Shown here piece after piece: positions 34,201 to 46,403 of a DNA stretch of 64,000 nucleotides. Position 1 is the first letter of the stretch; each line of letters starts with the position of its first letter. The position numbers were made by a program, and so were the translations under genes. Source of the DNA: Balanoglossus misakiensis (Eukaryota; Hemichordata); assembly GCA_040954595.2 (NCBI GenBank), contig CM082584.2, forward strand, positions 496,001 to 560,000. Direction: 5' to 3'. The notes below the pieces were generated by a model, which was given only the letters and a program-made list of their open reading frames with translations, ran no database searches and was not told the origin of the DNA.

Positions 34201-35058
34201 TGTCAGGTCTTTTGCAGAGCCAGGCCGAAGGAAATCCGACTTGATCACCGTTGCTAACGAACGCTAGTGTCTGTCATGGTGTGCCGGGGTTTTAGTCGAG
34301 CCAGGCCGTAGGAGATCTGACTTGATCATCGTGGTCAATGTACGCGTGTTTCCGCTCTAAAGTGCCGGGGCTTCAGCGAAACCAGACCGTAGGAAATCCG
34401 ACGTAATCACCGTTGATAACTTACGCCAGTCTGTGTCATATAGAGCCGGTGCACAAGCCGAGTCACGCCGTAGGAAATCTGACTTGATCAACGTGGTCAA
34501 TGTACGCCTGTTTCTGCTCTAGAGTGCCGGGGCTTCAGCTGAGCCAGGCCGTAGGAAACCCGACGTGATTACCGTTGTTAACTTACGCCAGTCTGTGTCC
34601 TATATATAGTGCCGGGGCATCAGCCGTGCCAGGCCGAAGGAAATGTGAGTAGATCAACGTGGTCTCTGTACGCGTGTTTCTGCTCTAGAGTGCCAGGGCT
34701 TTAGCCAAGCCATGCCGTAGGAAATCTGACTTGATCAACGTTGCTAACGAACGCTAGTGTCTGTCATAGTGTGCCGGGGTTTTAGTCGAGCCAAGCCGTA
34801 GGAGATCAGACTTGATCAACGTGGTCTCTGTACGCGTGTTTCTGCTCTAGAGTGCCGGGGCTTTATCCAAGCCATGCCGTAGAAAATCTGACTTGATCAC
34901 CGTTGCTAACGTACGCTAGTGTCTGTCATATTGTGACGGAGATTTAGCCGAGCCAGGCCATAGAAAAATCGACTTGTTCAACGTTACCAGTGTGCAACTG
35001 TTTCTGCTCTAGAGTGTCAGGGTTTTAGCCGACTTATGCTGTAGGAAATCTGAGTTGA
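34201..35058 (+). repeat. 81-bp subrepeat zone of the reference unit (10 full copies plus a part)
   Basis: Copies start with TGCCGGGG or a variant at 34201, 34282, 34363, 34444, 34525, 34610, 34691, 34772, 34853, 34934 and 35015. All steps are 81 bp except one of 85 (34525 to 34610). Two types strictly alternate: one with GTTGCTAAC and TGTCAT, the other with CGTGGTC and TTTCTGCTCTAGA, so the evolving unit is a 162-bp dimer. Most copies share the palindromic core TTGATCAACGT or TTGATCACCGT. Confidence 0.97.
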
Positions 35059-35975
35059 TGAACGGGAATTCAATGTTAGAAAACCCTTGTGGAAAGTATC
35101 TCTACCCGTTTGAAACTAAGAAAAGAATTTATTCTTATTTATTTTGTAAAAAAGACAATTTTTCGAAAAAAAGTCGAAAATGGTAATTTTGTCTTGGGTG
35201 ATTCAAATTATACCGCCTTTTCTGGAATTTGCTGCACTTCTTACAAGAGAACGACACTTCATGCTCCATAATATTTCGGAAAATGAAGAAAAGAGTTATT
35301 TTTTTATGATTTTTTAAAAATTTACCATTTTTGTCAAAATATGGCCAAAATGGCTATTTTTTCTTGAATTCCGTCAATATATCTGCATTTTTGGAGTGGT
35401 CGAAAGTTTTAACATACAATCAACATGTCATATATGACCAGGGCACCAAATTCGAAGAACAAAGGTTTTTTTATTTTTTTTCTTCTAAAAATGACATTTT
35501 CAAGGAAAATTTGGTAAAACGCAATTTTGTCTGCAGTGAGCCAAATTAGACGGTCTTTTGTGGAATTTGTATCGATATATACATACGAAGAGCATTCTAT
35601 ACTTCATCAGATTTCCGAAAATGTAGAAAACAGGTATTTTTTGTAATTTTCAAAAATTTACCATTTTGACCAAATTGTGGCTAAAATTGTTATTTTCGTG
35701 TTGAATGCGGCCAGTGTCACTGCTTTTAAAAGTCATAAAATGTTTTAACATACAAGCAATTGTTTATATATGATCAGGTCACCGAATTAAAAAAATAAAG
35801 AATGTTTTGCCTAAAATTGACCTTTTTGGTGCAAAAACGAATAAAACGCAATTTTGTATTAAATCAGAGTGCATTTTTTATAATCAGCTCCATTTTAACA
35901 TATAATGGAAATTTCATACATCATCAGATATCCAAATATGAAAAAATGATTTAGATTTTAGATGATTGTCCAAAA
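35059..35975 (+). repeat. AT-rich zone of the reference unit: ~2.5 copies of a 330-337 bp subrepeat
   Basis: Three diverged blocks align: AATTTTGTCTTGGG (about 35186), AATTTTGTCTGCAG (about 35523) and AATTTTGTATTAAA (about 35850). Likewise TTTACCATTTTTGTC (35321) matches TTTACCATTTTGACC (35657), and CATATATGA(C/T)CAGG recurs in the two full copies. The first block lacks its 5' half. Between-block identity is much lower than between-unit identity, so this triplication is older than the array. Confidence 0.92.
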
Positions 35976-36203
35976 TTAGCTGATATCTAATAAATATAGT
36001 ATTGAACCGTTCTGTCCCCCCCCCCTACATTATATGCGGTACGCCGATGTCAGCTTACCCGGCAGTACTGCAGGCCGTGCCCCCAACTAACGTCGGTGTT
36101 TGAAACGCCCTGGTTAAATTCGGGCTTTCTCTATAAATTGACAGGCAATAATGCAGTCCTACCGGAACAAATGTCGAGTGTTGACCCGCTGTGACTTTCC
36201 CTC
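35976..36203 (+). repeat. Satellite linker with C-run
   Basis: About 220 bp, GC-richer than the AT zone and single-copy within a unit. It contains ATTGAACCGTTCTGT, a C-run (36016-36025; roughly 7 to 17 C in different units), then TACATTATATGCGGTACGCC. It is the best-conserved zone apart from the C-run length. On the minus strand the run is G-rich and followed by few other G tracts. Confidence 0.93.
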
Positions 36204-38247
36204 TTCGGTTTGCCCGACTTAGCCAACGTCTTTGTACTAGAGTGTCGGGTCTTTTGCAGAGCCAGGCCGAAGGAAATCCGACTTGATCACCGTTGCTAAC
36301 GAACGCTAGTGTCTGTCATGGTGTGCCGGGGTTTTAGTCGGGCCAGGCCGTAGGAGATCTGACTTGATCATCGTGGTCAATGTACGCGTGTTTCCGCTCT
36401 AAAGTGCCGGGGCTTCAGCTAAACCAGGCCGTAGGACATCCGCCGTAATCACCGTTGATAACTTACGCCAGTCTGTGTCATATAGAGCCGGTGCACCAGC
36501 CGAGTCACGCCGTAGGAAATCTGACTTGATCAACGTGGTCAATGTACGCCTGTTTCTGCTCTAGAATGCCGGGGCTTCAGCTGAGCCAGGCCGTAGGAAA
36601 CCCGACGTGATTACCGTTGTTAACTTACGCCAGTCTGTGTCCTATATATAGTGCCGGGGCATCAGCCGTGCCAGGCCGAAGGAAATGTGAGTAGATCAAC
36701 GTGGTCTCTGTACGCGTGTTTCTGCTCTAGAGTGCCAGGGCTTTAGCCAAGCCATGCCGTAGGAAATCTGACTTGATCAACGTTGCTAACGAACGCTAGT
36801 GTCTGTCATAGTGTGCCGGGGTTTTAGTCGAGCCAAGCCGTAGGAGATCAGACTTGATCAACGTGGTCTCTGTACGCGTGTTTCTGCTCTAGAGTGCCGG
36901 GGCTTTATCCAAGCCATGCCGTAGAAAATCTGACTTGATCACCGTTGCTAACGTACGCTAGTGTCTGTCATATTGTGACGGACATTTAGCAGAGCCAGGC
37001 CGTAGAAAAATCGACTTGTTCAACGTTACCAGTGTGCAACTGTTTCTGCTCTAGAGTGTCAGGGTTTTAGCCGACTTATGCTGTAGGAAATCTGAGTTGA
37101 TGAAGGGGAATTCAATGTTAGAAAACCCGTGTGGAAAGTGTCTCTACCCGTTTGAAACTAAGAAAAGAATTTATTCTTATTTATTTTGTAAAAAAGACAA
37201 TTTTTCGAAAACATGTCGAAAATGGTAATTTTGTCTTGGGTGATTGAAATTATACCGCCTTTTCTGGAATTTGCAGCACTTTTTACAAGAGAACGACACT
37301 TCATGCTCCATAATATTTCCGAAAAAATAAGAAAAGAGTTAATTTTTTATGATTTTTTAAAAATTTACCATTTTTGTCAAAATATGGCCAAAATGGCTAT
37401 TTTTTCTTGAATTCCGTCAATATCTCTGCATTTTTGGAGTGGTCGAAAGTCTTAACATACAATCAACATGTCATATATGATCAGGGCACCAAATTCGAAG
37501 AACAAAGGTTTTTTAATTTTTTTTTCTAAAAATGACATTTTCAAGGAAAATTTGGTAAAACGCAATTTTGTCTGCAGTGAGCCAAATTAGACGGTCTTTT
37601 GTGGAATTTGTATCGATATATACATGCGAAGAGCATTCTATACTCCATCAGATTTCCGAAAATGTAGAAAACAGGTATTTTTTGTAATTTTCAAAAATTT
37701 ACCATTTTGACCAAATTGTGGCTACAATTGTTATTTTCGTGTTGAATGCCGCCAGTGTCACTGCTTTTAAAAGCCATAAAAACTTTTAACATACAAGCAA
37801 TTGTTTATATATGATCAGGTCACCGAATTAAAAAAATAAAGAATGTTTTGCCTAAAAATGACCTTTTTGGTGCAAAAACAAATAAAACGCAATTTTGTAT
37901 TGAATCAGAATGCATTTTTTATAATCATCACCATTTTTACATATAATGGAAATTTCATACATCATCAGATATCCAAATATGAAAAAATGATTTAGATTTT
38001 AGATGATTGTCCAAAATTAGTTGATATCTAATAAATGTAGTATTGAACCATTCTGTTCCCCCCCCCCCCTACATTATATGCGGTACGCCGATGTCAGCTT
38101 ACCCGGCAGTACTGCAGGCCGTGCCCCCAACTAACGTCGGTGTTTGAAACGCCCTGGTTAATTTCGGGCTTTCTCTATAAATTGACAGGCAATAATGCAG
38201 TCCTACCCGAACAAATGTCAAGTGTTGAACCGCTGTGACTTTCCCTC
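36204..38247 (+). repeat. Satellite unit 13 (2044 bp), type B
   Basis: Type-B marks are GACATCCGCCGTAATC, GAAAAAATAAGAAAAGAG, TTGATATCTAATAAATG and ATTTCGGGC. Closest to unit 17 (44363): both also have TCGGGCCAGG, GAAGGGGAATTC and ACATGTCGAAAATGG. Confidence 0.96.
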
Positions 38248-40287
38248 TTCGGTTTGCCCGACTTAGCCAACGTCTTTGTACTAGAGTGTCGGGTCTTTTG
38301 CAGAGCCAGGCCGAAGGAAATCCGACTTGATCACCGTTGCTAACGAACGCTAGTGTCTATCATGGTGTGCCGGGGTTTTAGTCGAGTCAGGCCGTAGGAG
38401 ATCTGACTTGATCATCGTGGTCAATGTACGCGTGTTTCCGCTCTAAAGTACCGGGGCTTCAGGTAAACCAGGCCGTAGGAAATCCGACGTAATCACCGTT
38501 GATAACTTACGCCAGTCTGTGTCATATAGAGCCGGTGCACCAGCCGAGTCACGCCGTAGGAAATCTGACTTGATCAACGTGGTCAATGTACGCCTGTTTC
38601 TGCTCTAGAGTGCCGGGGCTTCAGCTGAGCCAGGCCGTAGGAAACCCGACGTGATTACCGTTGTTAACTTACGCCAGTCTGTGTCATATATATAGTGCCG
38701 GGGCATCAGCCGTGCCAGGCCGAAGGAAATGTGAGTAGATCAACGTGGTCTCTGTACGCGTGTTTCTGCTCTAGAGTGCCAGGGCTTTAGCCAAGCCATG
38801 CCGTAGGAAATCTGACTTGATCAACGTTGCTAACGAACGCTAGTGTCTGTCATAGTGTGCCGGGGTTTTAGTCGAGCCAAGCCGTAGGAGATTAGACTTG
38901 ATCAACGTGGTCTCTGTACGCGTGTTTCTGCTCTAGAGTGCCGGGGCTTTATCCAAGCCATGCCGTAGAAAATCTGACTTGATCACCGTTGCTAACGTAC
39001 GCTAGTGTCTGTCATATTGTGACGGAGATTTAGCCGAGCCAGGCCATAGAAAAATCGACTTGTTCAACGTTACCAGTGTGCAACTGTTTCTGCTCTAGAG
39101 TGTCAGGGTTTTAGCCGACTTATGCTGTTGGAAATCTGAGTTGATGAACGGGAATTCAATGTTAGAAAACCCTTGTGGAAAGTATCTCTACCCGTTTGAA
39201 ACTAAGAAAAGAATTTATTCTTATTTATTTTGTAAAAAAGACAATTTTTCGAAAAAAAGTCGAAAATGGTAATTTTGTCTTGGGTGATTCAAATTATACC
39301 GCCTTTTCTGGAATTTGCTGAACTTCTTACAAGAGAACGACACTTCATGCTCCATAATATTTCGGAAAATGAAGAAAAGAGTTATTTTTTTATGATTTTT
39401 TAAAAATTTACCATTTTAGTCAAAATATGGCCAAAATGGCTATTTTTTCTTGAATTCCGTCAATATATCTGCATTTTTGGAGTGGTCGAAAGTTTTAACA
39501 TACAATCAACATGTCATATATGATCAGGGCACCAAATTCGAAGAACAAAGGTTTTTTTATTTTTTTTTCTTCTAAAAATGACATTTTCAAGGAAAATTTG
39601 GTAAAACGCATTTTGTCTGCAGTGAGCCAAATTAGACGGTCTTTTGTGGAATTTGTATCGATATATCCATACGAAGAGCATTCTATACTCCATCAGATTT
39701 CCGAAAATGTAGAAAACAGGTATTTTTTGTAATTTTCAAAAATTTACCATTTTGACCAAATTGTGGCTAAAATTGTTATTTTCGTGTTGAATGCCGCCAG
39801 TGTCACTGCTTTTAAAAGTCATAAAAACTTTTAACATACAAGCAATTGTTTATATATGATCAGGTCACCGAATTAAAAAAATAAAGAATGTTTTGCCTAA
39901 AAATGACCTTTTTGGTGTAAAAACGAATAAAACGCAATTTTGTATTAAATCAGAATGCACTTTTTATAATCAGCACCATTTTTACATGTAATGGAAATTT
40001 CATACATCATCAGATATCCAAATATGAAAAAATGATTTAGATTTTAGATGATTGTCCAAAATTAGCTGATATCTAATAAATGTAGTATTGAACCGTTCTG
40101 TCCCCCCCCTACATTATATGCGGTACGCCGATGTCAGCTTACCCGGCAGTATTGCAGGCCGTGCCCCCAACTAACGTTGGTGTTTGAAACGCCCTGGTTA
40201 AATACGGGCTTTCTCTATAAATTGACAGGCAATAATGCAGTCCTACCCGAACAAATGTCAAGTGTTAAACCGCTGTGACTTTCCCTC
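38248..40287 (+). repeat. Satellite unit 14 (2040 bp), type A
   Basis: Carries CTTCTAAAAATGAC, and CTGAACTTCTTAC in place of the usual CTGCACTTCTTAC. Begins 4,086 bp after unit 12. Confidence 0.96.
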
Positions 40288-42327
40288 TTCGGTTTGCCCG
40301 ACTTAGCCAACGTCTTTGTACTAGAGTGTCGGGTCTTTTGCAGAGCCAGGCCGAAGGAAATCCGACTTGATCACCGCTGTAACGAACGCTAGTGTCTATC
40401 ATGGTGTGCCGGGGTTTTAGTCGAGCCAGGCCGTAGGAGATCTGACTTGATCATCGTGGTCAATGTACGCGTGTTTCCGCTCTAAAGTACCGGGGCTTCA
40501 GGTAAACCAGGCCGTAGGACATCCGCCGTAATCACCGTTGATAACTTACGCCTGTCTGTGTCATATAGAGCCGGTGCACCAGCCGAGTCACGCCGTAGGA
40601 AATCTGACTTGATCAACGTGATCAATGTACGCCTGTTTCTGCTCTAGAATGCCGGGGCTTCAGCTGAGCCAGGCCGTAGGAAACCCGACGTGATTACCGT
40701 TGTTAACTTACGCCAGTCTGTGTCCTATATATAGTGCCGGGGCATCAGCCGTGCCAGGCCGAAGGAAATGTGAGTAGATCAACGTGGTCTCTGTACGCGT
40801 GTTTCTGCTCTAGAGTGTCTTGGCTTTAGCCAAGCCATGCCGTAGGAAATCTGACTTGATCAACGTTGCTAACGAACGCTAGTGTCTGTCATAGTGTGCC
40901 GGGGTTTTAGTCGAGCCAAGCCGTAGGAGATCAGACTTGATAAACGTGGTCTCTGTACGCGTGTTTCTGCTCTAGAGTGCCGGGGCTTTATCCAAGCCAT
41001 GCCGTAGAAAATCTGACTTGATCACCGTTGCTAACGTACGCTAGTGTCTGTCATATTGTGACGGACATTTAGCGGAGCCAGGCCGTAGAAAAATCGACTT
41101 GTTCAACGTTACCAGTGTGCAACTGTTTCTGCTCTAGAGTGTCAGGGTTTTAGCCGACTTATGCTGTAGGAAATCTGAGTTGATGAACGGGAATTCAATG
41201 TTAGAAAACCCGTGTGGAAAGTATCTCTACCCGTTTGAAACTAAGAAAAGAATTTATTCTTATTTATTTTGTAAAAAAGACAATTTTTCGAAAACAAGTC
41301 GAAAATGGTAATTTTGTCTTGGGTGATTTAAATTATACCGCCTTTTCTGGAATTTGCAGCACTTTTTACAAGACAACGACACTTCATGCTCCATAATATT
41401 TCCGAAAAAATAAGAAAAGAGTTAATTTTTTATGATTTTTTAAAAATTTACCATTTTTGTCAAAATATGGCCAAAATGGCTATTTTTTCTTGAATTCCGT
41501 CAATATCTCTGCATTTTTGGAGTGGTCGAAAGTCTTAACATACAATCAACATGTCATATATGATCAGGGCACCAAATTCGAAGAACAAAGGTTTTTTAAT
41601 TTTTTTTCCTAAAAATGACATTTTCAAGGAAAATTTGGTAAAACGCAATTTTGTCTGCAGTGAGCCAAATTAGACGGTCTTTTGTGGAATTTGTATCGAT
41701 ATATACATGCGAAGAGCATTCTATACTCCATCAGATTTCCGAATATGTAGAAAACAGGTATTTTTTGTAATTTTCAAAAATTTACCATTTTGACCAAATT
41801 GTGGCTACAATTGTTATTTTCGTGTTGAATGCCGCCAGTGTCACTGCTTTTAAAAGTCATAAAAACTTTTAACATACAAGCAATTGTTTATATATGATCA
41901 GGTCACCGAATTAAAAAAATAAAGAATGTTTTGCCTAAAAATGACCTTTTTGGTGCAAAAACGAATAAAACGCAATTTTGTATTGAATCAGAATGCATTT
42001 TTTATAATCAGCACCATTTTTACATATAATGGAAATTTCATACATCATCAGATATCCAAATATGAAAAAATGATTTAGATTTTAGATGATTGTCCAAAAT
42101 TAGTTGATATCTAATAAATGTAGTATTGAACCATTCTGTTCCCCCCCCCTACATTATATGCGGTACGCCGATGTCAGCTTACCCGGCAGTACTGCAGGCC
42201 GTGCCCCCAACTAACGTCGGTGTTTGAAACGCCCTGGTTAATTTCGGGCTTTCTCTATAAATTGACAGGCAATAATGCAGTCCTACCCGAACAAATGTCA
42301 AGTGTTGAACCGCTGTGACTTTCCCTC
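40288..42327 (+). repeat. Satellite unit 15 (2040 bp), type B
   Basis: Carries the B marks GACATCCGCCGTAATC and GAAAAAATAAGAAAAGAG. Begins 4,084 bp after unit 13, but lacks TCGGGCCAGG, which units 13 and 17 share. Confidence 0.96.
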
Positions 42328-44362
42328 TTCGGTTTGCCCGACTTAGCCAACGTCTTTGTACTAGAGTGTCGGGTCTTTTGCAGAGCCAGGCCGAAGGAAA
42401 TCCGACTTGATCACCGTTGCTAACGAACGCTAGTGTCTGTCATGGTGTGCCGGGGTTTTAGTCGAGCCAGGCCGTAGGAGATCTGACTTGATCATCGTGG
42501 TCAATGTACGCGTGTTTCCGCTCTAAAGTGCCGGGGCTTCAGCTAAACCAGGCCGTAGGAAATCCGACGTAATCAATGTTGATTACTTACGCCAGTCTGT
42601 GTCATATAGAGCCGGTGCACCAGCCGAGTCACGCCGTAGGAAATCTGACTTGATCAACGTGGTCAATGTACGCCTGTTTCTGCTCTAGAGTGCCGGGGCT
42701 TCAGCTGAGCCAGGCCGTAGGAAACCCGACGTGATTACCGTTGTTAACTTACGCCAGTCTGTGTCCTATATATAGTGCCGGGGCATCAGCCGTGCCAGGC
42801 CGAAGGAAATGTGAGTAGATCAACGTGGTCTCTGTACGCGTGTTTCTGCTCTAGAGTGCCAGGACTTTAGCCAAGCCATGCCGTAGGAAATCTGACTTGA
42901 TCAACGTTGCTAACGAACGCTAGTGTCTGTCAAAGTGTGCCATGGTTTTAGTCGAGCCAAGCCGTAGGAGATCAGACTTGATCGTCTCTGTACGCGTGTT
43001 TCTGCTCTAGAGTGCCGGGGCTTTATCCAAGCCATGCCGTAGAAAATCTGACTTGATCACCGTTGCTAACGTACGCTAGTGTCTGTCATATTGTGACGGT
43101 GATTTAGCAGAGCCAGGCCCTAGAAAAATCGACATGTTCAACGTTACCAGTGTGCAACTGTTTCTGCTCTAGAGTGTCAGGGTTTTAGCCGACTTATGCT
43201 GTAGGAAATCTGAGTTGATGAATGGGAATTCAATGTTAGAAAACCCGTGTGGAAAGTATCTCTACCCGTTTGAAACTAAGAAAAGAATTTATTCTTATTT
43301 ATTTTGTAAAAAAGACAATTTTTCGAAAAAAAGTCGAAAATGGTAATTTTGTCTTGGGTGATTCAAATTATACCGCCTTTTCTGGAATTTGCTGCACTTC
43401 TTACAAGAGAACGACACTTCATGCTCCATAATATTTCGGAAAATGAAGAAAAGAGTTATTTTTTTATGATTTTTTAAAAATTTACCATTTTTGTCAAAAT
43501 ATGGCCAAAATGGCTATTTTTTCTTGAATTCCGTCAATATATCTGCATTTTTGGAGTGGTCGAAAGTTTTAACATACAATCAACATGTCATATATGATCA
43601 GGGCACCAAATTCGAAGAACAAAGGTTTTTTTATTTTTTTTCTTCTAAAAATGACATTTTCAAGGAAAATTTGGTAAAACGCAATTTTGTCTGCAGTGAG
43701 CCAAATTAGACGGTCTTTTGTGGAATTTGTATCGATATATACATACGAAGAGCATTCTATACTCCATCAGATTTCCGAAAATGTAGAAAACAGGTATTTT
43801 TTTGTAATTTTCAAAAATTTACCATTTTGATCAAATTGTGGCTAAAATTGTTATTTTCGTGTTGAATGCCGCCAGTGTCACTGCTTTTAAAAGTCATAAA
43901 AACTTTTAACATACAAGCAATTGTTTATATATGATCAGGTCACCGAATTAAAAAAATAAAGAATGTTTTGCCTAAAAATGACCTTTTTGGTGCAAAAACG
44001 AATAAAACGCAATTTTGTATTAAATCAGAATGCATTTTTTATAATCAGCACCATTTTTACATGTAATGGAAATACATCATCAGATATCCAAATATGAAAA
44101 AATGATTTAGATTTTAGATGATTGTCCAAAATTAGCTGATATCTAATAAATATAGTATTGAACCGTTCTGTCCCCCCCCCCCCCTACATTATATGCGGTA
44201 CGCCGATGTCAGCTTACCCGGCAGTACTGCAGGCCGTGCCCCCAACTAAAGTCGGTGTTTGAAACGCCCTGGTTAAATTCGGGCTTTCTCTATAAATTGA
44301 CAGGCAATAATGCCGTCCTACCGGAACAAATGTCGAGTGTTGACCCGCTGTGACTTTCCCTC
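42328..44362 (+). repeat. Satellite unit 16 (2035 bp), type A
   Basis: Sister of unit 12. A 9-bp loss near 42980 (GACTTGATCGTCTCTG) is private to this copy. Confidence 0.96.
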
Positions 44363-46403
44363 TTCGGTTTGCCCGACTTAGCCAACGTCTTTGTACTAGA
44401 GTGTCGGGTCTTTTGCAGAGCCAGGCCGAAGGAAATCCGACTTGATCACCGTTGCTAACGAACGCTAGTGTCTGTCATGGTGTGCCGGGGTTTTAGTCGG
44501 GCCAGGCCGTAGGAGATCTGACTTGATCATCGTGGTCAATGTACGCGTGTTTCCGCTCTAAAGTGCCGGGGCTTCAGCTAAACCAGGCCGTAGGACATCC
44601 GCCGTAATCACCGTTGATAACTTACGCCAGTCTGTGTCATATAGAGCCGGTGCACCAGCCGAGTCACGCCGTAGGAAATCTGACTTGATCAACGTGGTCA
44701 ATGTACGCCTGTTTCTGCTCTAGAATGCCGGGGCTTCAGCTGAGCCAGGCCGTAGGAAACCCGACGTGATTACCGTTGTTAACTTACCCCAGTCTGTGTC
44801 CTATATATAGTGCCGGGGCATCAGCCGTGACAGGCCGAAGGAAATGTGAGTAGATCAACGTGGTCTCTGTACGCGTGTTTCTGCTCTAGAGTGCCAGGGC
44901 TTTAGCCAAGCCATGCCGTAGGAAATCTGACTTGATCAACGTTGCTAACGAACGCTAGTGTCTGTCATAGTGTGCCGGGGTTTTAGTCGAGCCAAGCCGT
45001 AGGAGATCAGACTTGATCAACGTGGTCTCTGTACGCGTGTTTCTGCTCTAGAGTGCCGGGGCTTTATCCAAGCCATGCCGTAGAAAATCTGACTTGATCA
45101 CCGTTGCTAACGTACGCTAGTGTCTGTCATATTGTGACGGACATTTAGCGGAGCCAGGCCGTAGAAAAATCGACTTGTTCAACGTTACCAGTGTGCAACT
45201 GTTTCTGCTCTAGAGTGTCAGGGTTTTAGCCGACTTATGCTGTAGGAAATCTGAGTTGATGAAGGGGAATTCAATGTTAGAAAACCCGTGTGGAAAGTAT
45301 CTCTACCCGTTTGAAACTAAGAAAAGAATTTATTCTTATTTATTTTGTAAAAAAGACAATTTTTCGAAAACATGTCGAAAATGGTAATTTTGTCTTGGGT
45401 GATTGAAATTATACCGCCTTTTCTGGAATTTGCAGCACTTTTTACAAGAGAACGACACTTCATGCTCCATAATATTTCCGAAAAAATAAGAAAAGAGTTA
45501 ATTTTTTATGATTTTTTAAAAATTTACCATTTTTGTCAAAATATGGCCAAAATGGCTATTTTTTCTTGAATTCCGTCAATATCTCTGCATTTTTGGAGTG
45601 GTCGAAAGTCTTAACATACAATCAACATGTCATATATGATCAGGGCACCAAATTCGAAGAACAAAGGTTTTTTAATTTTTTTTTCTAAAAATGACATTTT
45701 CAAGGAAAATTTGGTAAAACGCAATTTTGTCTGCAGTGAGCCAAATTAGACGGTCTTTTGTGGAATTTGTATCGATATATACATGCGAAGAGCATTCTAT
45801 ACTCCATCAGATTTCCGAAAATGTAGAAAACAGGTATTTTTTGTAATTTTCAAAAATTTACCATTTTGACCAAATTGTGGCTACAATTGTTATTTTCGTG
45901 TTGAATGCCGCCAGTGTCACTGCTTTTAAAAGTCATAAAAACTTTTAACATACAAGCAATTGTTTATATATGATCAGGTCACCGAATTAAAAAAATAAAG
46001 AATGTTTTGCCTAAAAATGACCTTTTTGGTGCAAAAACGAATAAAACGCAATTTTGTATTGAATCATAATGCATTTTTTATAATCAGCACCATTTTTACA
46101 TATAATGGAAATTTCATACATCATCAGATATCCAAATATGAAAAAATGATTTAGATTTTAGATGATTGTCCAAAATTAGTTGATATCTAATAAATGTAGT
46201 ATTGAACCATTCTGTTCCCCCCCCCTACATTATATGCGGTACGCCGATGTCAGCTTACCCGGCAGTACTGCAGGCCGTGCCCCCAACTAACGTCGGTGTT
46301 TGAAACGCCCTGGTTAATTTCGGGCTTTCTCTATAAATTGACAGGCAATAATGCAGTCCTACCCGAACAAATGTCAAGTGTTGAACCGCTGTGACTTTCC
46401 CTC
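44363..46403 (+). repeat. Satellite unit 17 (2041 bp), type B
   Basis: Sister of unit 13 at an offset of 8,159 bp, including an identical 65-codon fortuitous frame (37213 and 45372). Confidence 0.96.

Larger units (their letters stand above)
34162..36203 (+). repeat. Satellite unit 12 (2042 bp), type A; reference unit
   Basis: Clean reference copy. Type-A marks are CTTCTAAAAATGAC after the T-run and CTGCACTTCTTAC. It is the sister of unit 16 (42328), sharing the same 60- and 72-codon fortuitous frames (35089/43249 and 35331/43491) at an offset of about 8,160 bp. Confidence 0.97.
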
